From Acidimicrobiaceae bacterium (GTDB taxonomy: Bacteria > Actinomycetota > Acidimicrobiia > Acidimicrobiales > Ilumatobacteraceae): a DNA stretch of 32,157 nucleotides. Within the stretch, counting starts at the first letter, position 1. Every line of letters starts with the position of its first letter. Below are positions 16,404 to 24,518 of the stretch, piece after piece. The position numbers were made by a program, and so were the translations under genes. Below the pieces are notes generated by a model. The model was not told the origin of the DNA. It saw nothing but the letters and a program-made list of their open reading frames with translations, and ran no database searches. The stretch spans positions 1 to 32,157 of the forward strand of contig CANKZL010000002.1 in assembly GCA_947488385.1 (NCBI GenBank), read 5' to 3'.

Positions 16404-18338
16404 TTATTCGCCGGCGACCGGTACTCGCTCGTTGATTCGATCAATACGAACAGCCGCTGCTTTAAACTCGGCAGTGCCTGACTTCGGGTCGGTTGCGTCA
16501 ATTGTGATCAAGTTTGTATTGACCTGATCAGGAAAGTGCATCGTCATGAACACAAGACCGGGACGCAAGTTTTTGTCGATGCGCACTGGCACTTCAAGCG
16601 AGCCGCGCAACGAGCTGACCCGCACGACTTCGCTATCGCGAACTGCAAGATTTGCTGCGTCTTCTGGAGAGACATCGATGGTTTCACCAAAGCGAAGCGG
16701 GCTATCAAAGCCACGAGTTTGAACGCCCGTGTTATACGAGTCAAGTCTGCGACCAGTTGTCAAGCGCAACGGAAACTCAGGTGATGTTGCTTCAACTGGT
16801 GGTTCGTCGACCACGACACTGAATGGGGCCAGGCGACCTCGCTTTGCCGGATCTTTGTCCCACAAGCGACCGTGCAAGAACGACGGCTCAAGAGTGTCTT
16901 CACTGAAGCATGGCCACTGAATGCCACCAAGTTCTGCCAAACGTTTGTACGACATGCCGGCGTGCATTGGCGAAAGGCTACGAAGTTCGTCCCAAATCTG
17001 TTCAGAAGATTCATATTTCCAGTCGTGACCCATCTCGCGGGCAAGGTCAAGAATAATTTGAATGTCGTCGCGAGCGTTTCCGGGCGAGTTGATTGCTTTT
17101 CGAACGCGTTGCACGCGGCGCTCAGAGTTGGTGACTGTGCCGTCACTCTCGCACCACGAAGCCGAACCAGGGAATACAACATCGGCGAGCTGCGCTGTTT
17201 TGGTCAAGAAAAGATCTTGCACGACGAGGAAATCGAGGTTCTCGAGTAGGTGAGTGGCGTGCGCACCGTCAGCTTCAGATTGCGCAGGGTTTTCGCCGAT
17301 TACAAAAACTGCGCGAAGTTCTTTGCGCTCCATTGCTTCGAACATTTGGGTCAAGTTCCAGCCATTTGTTGGTGGGATAACACAATTCCATTTTTGATTA
17401 AATTTTTTGCGGGCAACATCGTCTTCGACGTCTTGGAAACCAGGCAACTTGTTTGGCAGCGCTCCCATGTCGCCACCACCTTGCACATTGTTTTGACCAC
17501 GAAGCGGGCTGAGACCAGCACCTGGTCGACCAACATGACCGCAAAGGAGTGCCAAATTGATCAGCGAGAGAACGTTGTCAACTCCGTTGTGATGTTCAGT
17601 AATGCCGAGAGTCCAGCAGAGTTGTGCACTTCCGGCTTTGGCAAAAGCGTGGGCTAGTTCGCGAATCGACTCGGCGGGCACACCAGTAACTTGGCTGCCA
17701 ACTTCAAGAGTCCAGGGTTCGACTGAGTTTGCATATTCGGCGAAGTTTGTCGTACTGCCTTCGATGAACTCTCTATGCGCGAGACCCGCGTGAATGATTT
17801 CGCGGGCGATCGTATTTGAAAGAGCGATGTCGGTGCCGACATTCAAGCCAAGCCACATATCCGAGAACTGTGCAGATGCAGTGCGACGAGGGTCGACAAC
17901 AAAAAGTTTTGCGCCGTTACGAACGCCCTGCAAGACGTGATGAAAATAAATCGGGTGGGCTTCGCGGGCGTTAGAGCCCCAAAGAACAACTACTTCTGCA
18001 GTTTCAACTTCGGCGTATGAACTTGTTCCTCCGCCTGCTCCAAAAACGGTGGCCAGACCGACCACCGAAGGTGCGTGTCAAGTTCGATTACATGAATCGA
18101 TGTTGTTTGTGCCGATTACGGCGCGAGCAAATTTTTGAGCGATGAAGTTCATCTCGTTGGTTGACTTCGAGCAGGAGAAAAAGCCGACTGCCGACGGTGA
18201 GAAAGCGTCTCTCGTCGTAGCCAATCCTTTGGCAGCTTTCGAGAGGGCTTCTTGCCAAGTGGCAACACGTAAAACGCCGTTTTCGCGAACCATCGGTTCG
18301 GTCAACCTCATGTAAGGGTCAAATTTGTGTTTTGCCAT
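16404..18338 (-). CDS. Split formate dehydrogenase alpha subunit, catalytic part, selenocysteine-containing
   Basis: 644 residues when the in-frame TGA at 18080-18078 is read as selenocysteine, which becomes residue 87. It opens MAKHKFDPYMRLTEPMVREN, the segment that follows the CIKGRFG block in full-length enzymes, and has no Fe-S motif of its own. The TGA context is NNIDSCNRT-U-HAPSVVGLA, matching the active-site position that is Sec in E. coli FdhF and Cys in many NAD-linked enzymes. Bis-MGD domains follow: VLWGSNAREAHPIYFHH, VDPRRT, LRGQNNVQGGGDMGALPN and VIGENPAQSEADG. The MopB C-terminal barrel begins at RLTTGRRLDSYNTGVQTRG. The reaction is formate to CO2 with electrons to the clusters and NAD+. 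It is transcribed from its own 5' region, divergent from fhs, about 4 kb from its N-terminal partner. FdhD and the Sec machinery are not in the window. Confidence 0.92.
18047..18067 (-). promoter_or_regulatory. Putative bacterial SECIS hairpin
   Basis: On the minus strand, the arm CGGTGGTC pairs with GGCCACCG over eight base pairs (one G-U wobble) around the five-base loop GGTCT. The GG starting the core stem lies 11 bases after the TGA. From memory, E. coli fdhF has the same 11-base distance and also exposes GGUC in its apical loop, where SelB contacts G and U. The stem is coding, so protein constraint contributes to the resemblance. Function needs SelB and tRNA-Sec encoded elsewhere. Confidence 0.8.
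18078..18080 (-). other. In-frame UGA selenocysteine codon
   Basis: The TGA lies in one uninterrupted frame, 86 codons after the ATG at 18338 and 557 codons before the TAA ending at 16404. Flanking residues (CNRT before, HAPS after) align with the Sec-containing active-site loop of formate dehydrogenases. Both sides encode conserved FdhA sequence, so a true stop would destroy the catalytic residue itself. Confidence 0.88.
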
Positions 18339-18431
18339 GACATTTTTACTTTAGCGACTTCAGGTGGCAGAAAGTGATCTGTAGAGTAGGTGGTCGCATC
18401 AATTGAACGAAAAATAAGAGAAAAGGTAAAA
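18339..18431. promoter_or_regulatory. Divergent promoter region between catalytic FdhA and fhs
   Basis: A 93-base gap separates the two start codons. A TAGAGT at 18382-18387 fits a TANNNT -10 box for the plus strand, 44 bases before the fhs ATG, without a convincing -35. A purine-rich AGAGAAAAGG near 18417-18426 is the fhs ribosome-binding site. No strong palindrome was seen. Confidence 0.35.
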
Positions 18432-20129
18432 ATGAGCTTTCCATCAGATCTTGAAATCGCCCGCAAGGCAACAGCCAAACCGCTTACAGAAATTGCAGCG
18501 CAAATGGGTATTGGCAGCGAGTTTCTCGAACCGTATGGCAAAAGTCTCGCCAAGATTTCGTTGGATGCGATCGATTCGTTGAAGAGTCGCCCGAAGGCTA
18601 AATATGTAGTAGTCACGGCGATTACGCCGACACCGCTGGGCGAAGGAAAGACAACTACAACAGTCGGTCTGGGGCAAGCCATGAAGCACATTGGCAAAAA
18701 AGCCACGATCAGTTTGCGTCAACCGAGCATGGGTCCAACTTTCGGAATTAAAGGTGGTGCTGCTGGTGGTGGCTACAGCCAAGTGATTCCAATGGAGTTG
18801 TTGAACTTGCACTTAACGGGTGACTTTCATGCTGTGACTGCCGCACACAACTTGCTCTCGGCAATGGTCGACAACCATTTGCACCAAGGAAACGATCTCG
18901 ATTTAGACATCAACAACATCACTTGGCGTCGTGTGATGGACGTCAATGATCGTTCGATGCGAAACTTGATCATCGGTCTCGGAACAAAAGAAGACGGAGT
19001 GGTTCGTCAGACTGGTTTTGATATCACTGCAGCATCAGAAGTCATGGCGATTCTCGCGCTTGCAACTTCGAAAGAAGACATGCGTGCACGCTTCGCTCGA
19101 ATCGTCGTCGGTTATGACTCGCAAGGAAAGCCAGTGACAGCAGAGCAACTTAGTGGTGCTGGCTCGATGGCTGTGATCATGGGTGAAGCAATCAAGCCAA
19201 ACTTGTTACAGACGATTGAAAATACTCCGGTGATTGTGCACGCCGGCCCGTTTGGCAATATTGCGCACGGCAACTCTTCGATCGTGGGTGACTTGATTGG
19301 TATTCACTCGGGTGACTATTTGATTACCGAGGCAGGTTTCGGTGCCGACATGGGCGCTGAAAAATTCTTCAACATCAAATGTCGTGCTTCAGGTCTCGTG
19401 CCTGATGCCGCGGTGCTCGTTGCTACCGTGCGCGCGTTGAAAGCTCACTCGGGTAAATACAAGATCGTCGCTGGCAAAGCTCTGCCAGAAGATCTTTTGA
19501 AAGAGAACCCAGCAGATGTAATTGCAGGTGCGGCGAACTTGATGAAGCAAATTGAAAACGTCAAGGCGCACGGTGTTTCGCCAGTTGTGGCAATCAACAG
19601 CTTTCCAACTGACCATAAATCAGAGCATGATGCGATTCGCAAGATCGCCGAAGAAGCGGGCGCCCGAGTTGCGGTTTGCACTCACTTCGCCGATGGTGGT
19701 GCAGGAGCCAAAGATTTGGCCAATGCAGTAGTCGAAGCTTGCAATGACAAGAACACATTTCACTTCTTGTACCCAGACGAAGCGTCGCTCAAAGAAAAAA
19801 TCGAGAAGATTGCGACAACTATCTACGGTGCGGCGAAGGTCGAATACACCAGTCTTGCCAACAAGCAAATCAAGACTTATACCGATAACGGTTTTGCCAA
19901 GTTGCCGATTTGTGTCGCCAAGACACATCTTTCAATTTCTGGAGATGCGTCTCTTCGCGGAGCCCCAACGGGTCACACGTTGAACGTGCGTGAAGTACGA
20001 GCCTCAATTGGTGCCGGATTTGTTTATCCGATTTGTGGCGACATGCGAACGATGCCAGGACTCGGCACAAAGCCTGCTGCAGCGATTATTGACTTCGATG
20101 CGAACGGTGAAATTGTCGGACTTTCATGA
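18432..20129 (+). CDS. fhs: Formate-tetrahydrofolate ligase
   Basis: 565 residues from the ATG at 18432, chosen for its upstream AGAGAAAAGG and because the product then begins MSFPSDLEIARKA; a GTG 42 bases earlier is out of register with the family. The ATP site TPTPLGEGKTTTTVG is at residues 65-79, followed by QPSMGPTFGIKGGAAGGGYS. Other conserved blocks are AGFGADMGAEKF, VVAINSFPTDH and PGLGTKPAA. It interconverts formate plus THF and 10-formyl-THF with ATP. In a catabolic setting it would run toward formate and regain ATP, feeding the formate dehydrogenase encoded divergently next door. It overlaps folD by four bases (ATGA) and leads the long plus-strand C1 gene train. Confidence 0.97.
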   Translation: MSFPSDLEIARKATAKPLTEIAAQMGIGSEFLEPYGKSLAKISLDAIDSLKSRPKAKYVVVTAITPTPLGEGKTTTTVGLGQAMKHIGKKATISLRQPSMGPTFGIKGGAAGGGYSQVIPMELLNLHLTGDFHAVTAAHNLLSAMVDNHLHQGNDLDLDINNITWRRVMDVNDRSMRNLIIGLGTKEDGVVRQTGFDITAASEVMAILALATSKEDMRARFARIVVGYDSQGKPVTAEQLSGAGSMAVIMGEAIKPNLLQTIENTPVIVHAGPFGNIAHGNSSIVGDLIGIHSGDYLITEAGFGADMGAEKFFNIKCRASGLVPDAAVLVATVRALKAHSGKYKIVAGKALPEDLLKENPADVIAGAANLMKQIENVKAHGVSPVVAINSFPTDHKSEHDAIRKIAEEAGARVAVCTHFADGGAGAKDLANAVVEACNDKNTFHFLYPDEASLKEKIEKIATTIYGAAKVEYTSLANKQIKTYTDNGFAKLPICVAKTHLSISGDASLRGAPTGHTLNVREVRASIGAGFVYPICGDMRTMPGLGTKPAAAIIDFDANGEIVGLS

Positions 20130-21004
20130 GTTCAGAAGTTAAGCGCACAGCTGGTGGCGCATTGCTGCTCGACGGCATGCAGTTGCGAGATGAGACGGTT
20201 GCCAAAATAAAAGCGACGATTACTGCGGCCGGCAACCCAAAAATCTGCTTGGCAACCGTGTTGATTGGCGACGATCCACCTAGTCATATATATGTCGCGA
20301 ATAAACACAAAAAAGCTCAAGAGGCCGGCATGGTGTCAAAGGGTCTGCAACTGCCTGCTGATGCAACTCAGGCCCAAGTTGAGAAGGCAGTCAGCGAGTT
20401 GGTTGCCGACAAAAGCGTGCACGGAATCTTGGTGCAGTTGCCATTGCCTAAGCACATCAACACTGAAGCAGTTCTGGCATTGCTGCCAGTCGAAAAAGAC
20501 GTTGACGGTTTAACTGAACGCTCGTTGGGTCGTCTCGTTCGAGATTTGCCGGGCCATGTGCCATGCACGCCACTTGGGGTTGTTCGAATTCTTCAGCGAT
20601 ACAACATCGAAACAGTCGGTAAGCGAGTTGTAGTAATCGGCCGCTCGGCTTTAGTCGGGTTGCCTCAAATGTTGTTGCTGGTAAGACGAGGAGCCGACGC
20701 CACCGTGACGGTTGCACACAAATCGACCAAAGACATGATCGAAGTTTGTCGCGAGGCCGACATCATTATCGCTGCTGCTGGTGCTGCACGTATGGTGACG
20801 GCTGCTCATGTCAAACCAGGGGCGACCGTGATTGATGTCGGCGTGACTCGCATCAACAACAAGATCGTTGGCGATGTTGATTTTGATGCGGTTCAAGCAA
20901 TCGCTGGCGCGATCACGCCGATGCCCGGCGGCACCGGTCCGATGACGATTGCTTGTTTGCTCGAAAACACGCTTGAGGCTGCTCGCATGCAGGGAGCGAT
21001 TTGA
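20126..21004 (+). CDS. folD: Methylene-THF dehydrogenase / methenyl-THF cyclohydrolase
   Basis: 292 residues, standard for bifunctional FolD. The catalytic segment [17 protein letters not shown] holds the Tyr and Lys of the YxxxK motif. [13 protein letters not shown] and [11 protein letters not shown] are the conserved substrate-site blocks, [14 protein letters not shown] begins the NADP-binding half, and [17 protein letters not shown] closes it. It oxidises 5,10-methylene-THF to 10-formyl-THF via methenyl-THF, linking the dimethylglycine-dehydrogenase and MetF products to Fhs. The start overlaps the fhs stop (ATGA). The familiar GRSxxVGxP motif reads GRSALVGLP. Confidence 0.97.
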   Translation: MSSEVKRTAGGALLLDGMQLRDETVAKIKATITAAGNPKICLATVLIGDDPPSHIYVANKHKKAQEAGMVSKGLQLPADATQAQVEKAVSELVADKSVHGILVQLPLPKHINTEAVLALLPVEKDVDGLTERSLGRLVRDLPGHVPCTPLGVVRILQRYNIETVGKRVVVIGRSALVGLPQMLLLVRRGADATVTVAHKSTKDMIEVCREADIIIAAAGAARMVTAAHVKPGATVIDVGVTRINNKIVGDVDFDAVQAIAGAITPMPGGTGPMTIACLLENTLEAARMQGAI

Positions 21005-22659
21005 AGAAACTTAAGACTGTTTACGACTATGTAATCGTCGGTGGCGGATCCGCCGGGTCAGCGCTTGCAAACAGATTGAGTGCAAATCCAAATAATAAAG
21101 TTTTAGTGCTTGAAGCTGGGCGCCCAGATTATTGGTGGGACGTTTTTATTCATATGCCGGCGGCCTTGACGTTTCCGATTGGAAGTCGTTTTTATGATTG
21201 GCTCTACGTTTCAGAGCCCGAGCCAAATATGAACAACCGTCGCATCACGCAAGGTCGCGGAAAAGTTTTAGGCGGATCTTCAAGCATCAACGGAATGATC
21301 TTTCAACGCGGTAACCCGCTTGACTATCAACGATGGGCAAGCGACCCTGGCATGGGTACTTGGGACTACGCACACTGTCTGCCGTATTTCAAACGACTAG
21401 AAAATTGTTTAGCGGCAGATCCTGACGATCAATTTCGTGGGCACGACGGACCACTGCAGCAAGAACGTGGCCCGATTAAAAATCCGTTGTTCTCGGCTTT
21501 TTTCAAAGCAGTGCAGCAGGCTGGTCATGAATTAACTTCCGATGTAAACGGTTATAAGCAAGAGGGCTTCGCGGCTTTTGATCGAAATCTAAGGCGCGGA
21601 CGTCGACTTAGTGCGGCGCGTGCATATTTGCACCCGGTGATGCATCGCAAGAACTTGACAGTCAAGTGTCGTGCTCTAGTAACAAAGTTGAACATCGAGA
21701 ATAAAAAAGTTACAGGCGTCAATTTTGAGTTACCGTTTGGACGCAAACGCACTGTCGATGCAAAAGAAGTTGTTTTATGTGGAGGCTCATTCAACTCGCC
21801 ACAGTTGTTGCAAGTTTCTGGCATTGGCAATTCGCAGCATCTCAAGAGCGTTGGCGTTGAGCCGGTGCATCATTTGCCGGGTGTCGGCGAAAACTTGCAA
21901 GACCACCTCGAGGTTTATGTACAGCACTCTTGCAGTCAGCCCGTATCGCTGAACCCGATGTTGAAACTTCATTACCGACCATTTATTGGTTTGGCATGGC
22001 TGTTTCGTCGTGGGCCGGGTGCTTCAAACCATTTTGAAGGCGGTGGGTTCATTCGCGGCAATCAATCTTTCAAGTATCCGAACTTGATGTTTCACTTTTT
22101 GCCAATTGCCGTGCGCTACGACGGCACTGCTCCTGCGGGCGGTCACGGATATCAGGTGCATATTGGTCCGATGTATTCGAACTCTCGTGGATCAGTGCGT
22201 ATCAAGTCGCCCGATGTTCATGTGAAGCCAGAGTTACGCCTTAACTATTTGTCAACCCCTGAAGACCGTCAAGAGTGGGTCGAGGCAATCGCCGCAGCGC
22301 GCAAGATTTTGGCCCAGCCGGCGTTCAAAGAATTCGATGGTGGCGAGATTTCACCGAGTCCGGCTGTCGCAACCGATGAGCAAATTCTTGATTGGGTACG
22401 AAAAGACGGCGAGACGGCGTACCACCCTTCGTGCACTTGTCGCATGGGGATCGACGAGATGTCGGTAGTTGACCCGCTGACAATGGGCGTGAGGGGGATT
22501 GTGGGATTGCGCATTGTTGATGCCTCGGTGATGCCTTACGTCACTAATGGCAATATTTATGCGCCGACGATGATGATTGCCGAAAAAGCTGCCGACATTA
22601 TTCTCGGGGTCGCACCGCTGAAACCTGAGAATGTCAATTACTTCAGCCACTCAAACTGA
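21001..22659 (+). CDS. GMC-family FAD oxidoreductase, choline-dehydrogenase-like
   Basis: 552 residues from a TTG at 21001 that overlaps the folD stop by four bases; the N-terminus [20 protein letters not shown] starts at the expected distance from the FAD motif, supporting this rare start. GMC signature 1 is [20 protein letters not shown] and signature 2 is [16 protein letters not shown]. The C-terminal block HPSCTCRMG, then [18 protein letters not shown], resembles BetA and alcohol dehydrogenases of that clade. BetA oxidises choline to betaine aldehyde and can continue to glycine betaine, delivering electrons to the membrane. No betaine aldehyde dehydrogenase is in the window. Position inside the corrinoid C1 train favours choline or a related amino alcohol as substrate, but the family is broad and another alcohol is possible. 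Confidence 0.85.
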   Translation: MKKLKTVYDYVIVGGGSAGSALANRLSANPNNKVLVLEAGRPDYWWDVFIHMPAALTFPIGSRFYDWLYVSEPEPNMNNRRITQGRGKVLGGSSSINGMIFQRGNPLDYQRWASDPGMGTWDYAHCLPYFKRLENCLAADPDDQFRGHDGPLQQERGPIKNPLFSAFFKAVQQAGHELTSDVNGYKQEGFAAFDRNLRRGRRLSAARAYLHPVMHRKNLTVKCRALVTKLNIENKKVTGVNFELPFGRKRTVDAKEVVLCGGSFNSPQLLQVSGIGNSQHLKSVGVEPVHHLPGVGENLQDHLEVYVQHSCSQPVSLNPMLKLHYRPFIGLAWLFRRGPGASNHFEGGGFIRGNQSFKYPNLMFHFLPIAVRYDGTAPAGGHGYQVHIGPMYSNSRGSVRIKSPDVHVKPELRLNYLSTPEDRQEWVEAIAAARKILAQPAFKEFDGGEISPSPAVATDEQILDWVRKDGETAYHPSCTCRMGIDEMSVVDPLTMGVRGIVGLRIVDASVMPYVTNGNIYAPTMMIAEKAADIILGVAPLKPENVNYFSHSN

Positions 22660-22723
22660 TAGCGTTTCAAACGTTGTGCGGAAGCCAGCTTTTTGATAGT
22701 TCACTATTGTCATTGGAGATCAC
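22660..22723. promoter_or_regulatory. Intergenic region with two inverted repeats, possible internal promoter
   Basis: This 64-base gap is the largest within the plus-strand train. It contains CGTTT-C-AAACG at 22663-22673 and ATAGT-TC-ACTAT at 22696-22707. The second overlaps GTTCACTATT (22699-22708), a 10-mer also found, inverted, at the start of the 2OG oxygenase gene at 14457. GGAG at 22714-22717 is the ribosome-binding site for the next gene. Neither repeat is followed by a T-run, so a terminator is unlikely. Confidence 0.35.
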
Positions 22724-23449
22724 GTGAGTAACGAAGAATTTCAAGATATTGACCTTGCTCAGTTGGCAGATGCTGATCTTGTCGCGCAGATGCACGACGA
22801 CTTGTATGACGGACTCGGCCCAGAAATTATCGAAGGCACAACAATTTTGCTTGATCGCGGTTGGTCGGCAACAAAAGTGTTAGAGACCGCACTTGTTGAA
22901 GGTATGCGAATTGTCGGTATCGACTTTCGTGACGGCATTCTGTTCGTGCCAGAAGTTTTGCTTTCAGCAAACGCGATGAAGGGTGGCATGGCGATTTTGC
23001 GTCCGTTGCTTGCAGAAACTGGCGCCGAATCAGTTGGCAAAGTTGTTATTGGCACCGTCAAAGGTGACATTCATGACATCGGCAAGAATCTTGTAGCGAT
23101 GATGATGGAAGGCGCTGGCTTCGAAGTTATTGACCTTGGCATCAACACAGATGTCAATAAGTATTTGGCGGCTCTCGAAGAGCACAAACCAGACATTCTC
23201 GGAATGTCGGCACTGCTCACAACAACGATGCCTTACATGAAAGTCGTTGTCGACACGATGAAAGAAAAAGGCATCCGCGACAAGTACATCATTTTGGTGG
23301 GCGGCGCCCCGTTGAATGAAGAGTTCAGTGTTGCTGTTGGCGCCGATGCATATTGTCGCGATGCAGCAGTTGCGTCAGAAACTGCCAAGCAACTTGTAGG
23401 TGCACGTCGTTTGCGTAACGCTGAACCTCCTGGTCCATCAGTCGCCTGA
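22724..23449 (+). CDS. Corrinoid (B12-binding) methyl-carrier protein, MtgC/MttC-like
   Basis: 241 residues from a GTG with GGAG seven bases upstream. Residues about 10-95 form the helical cap (B12-binding_2), with EVLLSANAMKGGMAILRP. The Rossmann cobalamin domain follows, with the base-off ligand motif DIHDIGKN (Asp115, His117, Gly120), then GAGFEVIDLGI, MSALLTTTMPYMK and LVGGAPLN. It shuttles the methyl group between MttB-type methyltransferases and the methyl-THF:corrinoid methyltransferase, cycling Co(I) and methyl-Co(III). It is the only corrinoid protein in the window and so may serve both MttB paralogues. The tail of about 20 residues is Arg- then Pro-rich and is not part of the fold. 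Confidence 0.95.
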   Translation: MSNEEFQDIDLAQLADADLVAQMHDDLYDGLGPEIIEGTTILLDRGWSATKVLETALVEGMRIVGIDFRDGILFVPEVLLSANAMKGGMAILRPLLAETGAESVGKVVIGTVKGDIHDIGKNLVAMMMEGAGFEVIDLGINTDVNKYLAALEEHKPDILGMSALLTTTMPYMKVVVDTMKEKGIRDKYIILVGGAPLNEEFSVAVGADAYCRDAAVASETAKQLVGARRLRNAEPPGPSVA

Positions 23450-23462
23450 TCATTAGTTTGCG

Positions 23463-24077
23463 ATGTCGACTGACACGCGACCGTTAATAATTGCCTGTGG
23501 TGCGCTAGTCAGCGAACTTCGTGCAGTTTTAGAAGCTTCTGGTTTTGATCAAAGTGTCGAAGTCAAATATCTGCCAGCGAACTTGCACAATCGTCCCGAG
23601 CATATTGCGCCGCAAGTTGGTGAACTGCTTGACCAAAATCTAAACCGATCGGTGTTTGTCGCCTATGCCGACTGTGGCACGGGAGGGCATCTAGATCAAC
23701 TGCTGGCAAAGCATCCAAAAGTTCAACGCTTGCCGGGCGCCCACTGTTACGAGTTCTTTGCCGGGTCGGAGGCTTTTTTGTCGGCACACGATCAAGAGCC
23801 GGGAACTTTTTATTTGACCGATTTTCTGGCCAAGCATTTTGAGGCTTTGGTTTGGCAGGGGCTGGGGCTCGATGAACATCCAGAGTTGCGTGATATGTAC
23901 TTTGGCAACTATCGCCGAGTCTTGCTTTTCTCACAAACGAACAATCTTGAAATAGTTGCAGCGGGAAAGGCCGCTGCGGCGCGTCTGGGTTTAGAATTTG
24001 AACACCGACATGTCGGCCTTGAAAGTTTTTCGAAATCAATACCGGTTACGTTTCTGAACTCGACCGCCAAGCAGTGA
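23463..24077 (+). CDS. DUF1638 family protein
   Basis: 204 residues. Recognisable DUF1638 features are LIIACGALVSELRAVLE at the N-terminus, YLPANLHNRPEHIAPQVGELL, then VFVAYADCGTGGHLD and GAHCYEFFAGSEAF. Function is unknown. The family recurs beside corrinoid-dependent methyltransferase genes in archaea and bacteria. The conserved Cys residues (ACGA, DCGTGG, HCYEF) suggest metal or cofactor binding, for example in corrinoid handling or methyltransferase activation. It starts 13 bases after the corrinoid protein gene and is followed by a small PF13769-like gene, so it is co-translated with this system. It is soluble, with no signal peptide or membrane segment. Confidence 0.82.
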   Translation: MSTDTRPLIIACGALVSELRAVLEASGFDQSVEVKYLPANLHNRPEHIAPQVGELLDQNLNRSVFVAYADCGTGGHLDQLLAKHPKVQRLPGAHCYEFFAGSEAFLSAHDQEPGTFYLTDFLAKHFEALVWQGLGLDEHPELRDMYFGNYRRVLLFSQTNNLEIVAAGKAAAARLGLEFEHRHVGLESFSKSIPVTFLNSTAKQ

Positions 24078-24094
24078 AATAGGGAGAATTTAAA

Positions 24095-24484
24095 GTGCCA
24101 CGCGGAAGTAACGAAGTGATCGTAATCATGTGGCGTGATATTCCGGCACAAGTTAACGCCCAATCGGGTCGTGAGCGAAAACAAGTGCAACTACCCGAAA
24201 AGTTTCAGCGTGCGATTGACCGCGCGAAACGTAAGGCACACATCTACACGGCTGAAGAAGATATTGCACAATGGCGACGATTGAGCTTGCCGCTTAACGG
24301 AGATCTAACCGAGGCCGCTCAACGCGAAGCAGATCGTTTAGATGGCGAGTACTCTCGTGAGCGTCTCGGCAAGCTCGCATTTGCGGGCGGTTTTGAAGCT
24401 GATGTCAACGAGGCAGGCTTCTCGAACCAAGATTTGCTGGATCTCGAAGAGCTAGAAGAAAACGAAGAAAACGAAATCAAATAG
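24095..24484 (+). CDS. Small PF13769-like ('virulence factor' domain) protein of corrinoid methyltransferase loci
   Basis: 129 residues from a GTG preceded by AGGGAGAA. The N-terminal half has VIVIMWRDIPAQVNAQ and KQVQLPEKFQRAIDRA, followed by AQWRRLSLPLNGDL and AAQREADRLDGEY. This matches my memory of small proteins annotated as virulence factor (PF13769) that sit next to MttB/MtgB clusters in marine alphaproteobacteria. The database name is misleading here. The C-terminus is very acidic (EELEENEENE). Nothing suggests catalysis; a small accessory or assembly protein for the methyltransferase-corrinoid complex is plausible. It lies between DUF1638 and the methyl-THF:corrinoid methyltransferase, with short spacers on both sides. 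Confidence 0.72.
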   Translation: MPRGSNEVIVIMWRDIPAQVNAQSGRERKQVQLPEKFQRAIDRAKRKAHIYTAEEDIAQWRRLSLPLNGDLTEAAQREADRLDGEYSRERLGKLAFAGGFEADVNEAGFSNQDLLDLEELEENEENEIK

Positions 24485-24518
24485 AAAACCATTAAATATC
24501 AATTAAAGAGGAAAGAAA

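Noticed and set aside
16404-18065. Separate 553-residue gene starting at GTG 18065
   Set aside because: This start would remove the catalytic residue and the first part of the bis-MGD domain. It is an artefact of reading the UGA as a stop.
18065-18080. TGA as a genuine stop, or a nonsense mutation making the catalytic FDH a pseudogene
   Set aside because: Both flanks are conserved FDH sequence in one frame, the TGA falls exactly on the Sec/Cys catalytic position, and a SECIS-like hairpin follows at the right distance.
23563-24039. 158-codon minus-strand open frame
   Set aside because: It is antisense to the DUF1638 gene, without conserved motifs.
24095-24484. Virulence gene
   Set aside because: The domain name is historical. 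The operon context is corrinoid methyl transfer and nothing suggests pathogenicity.
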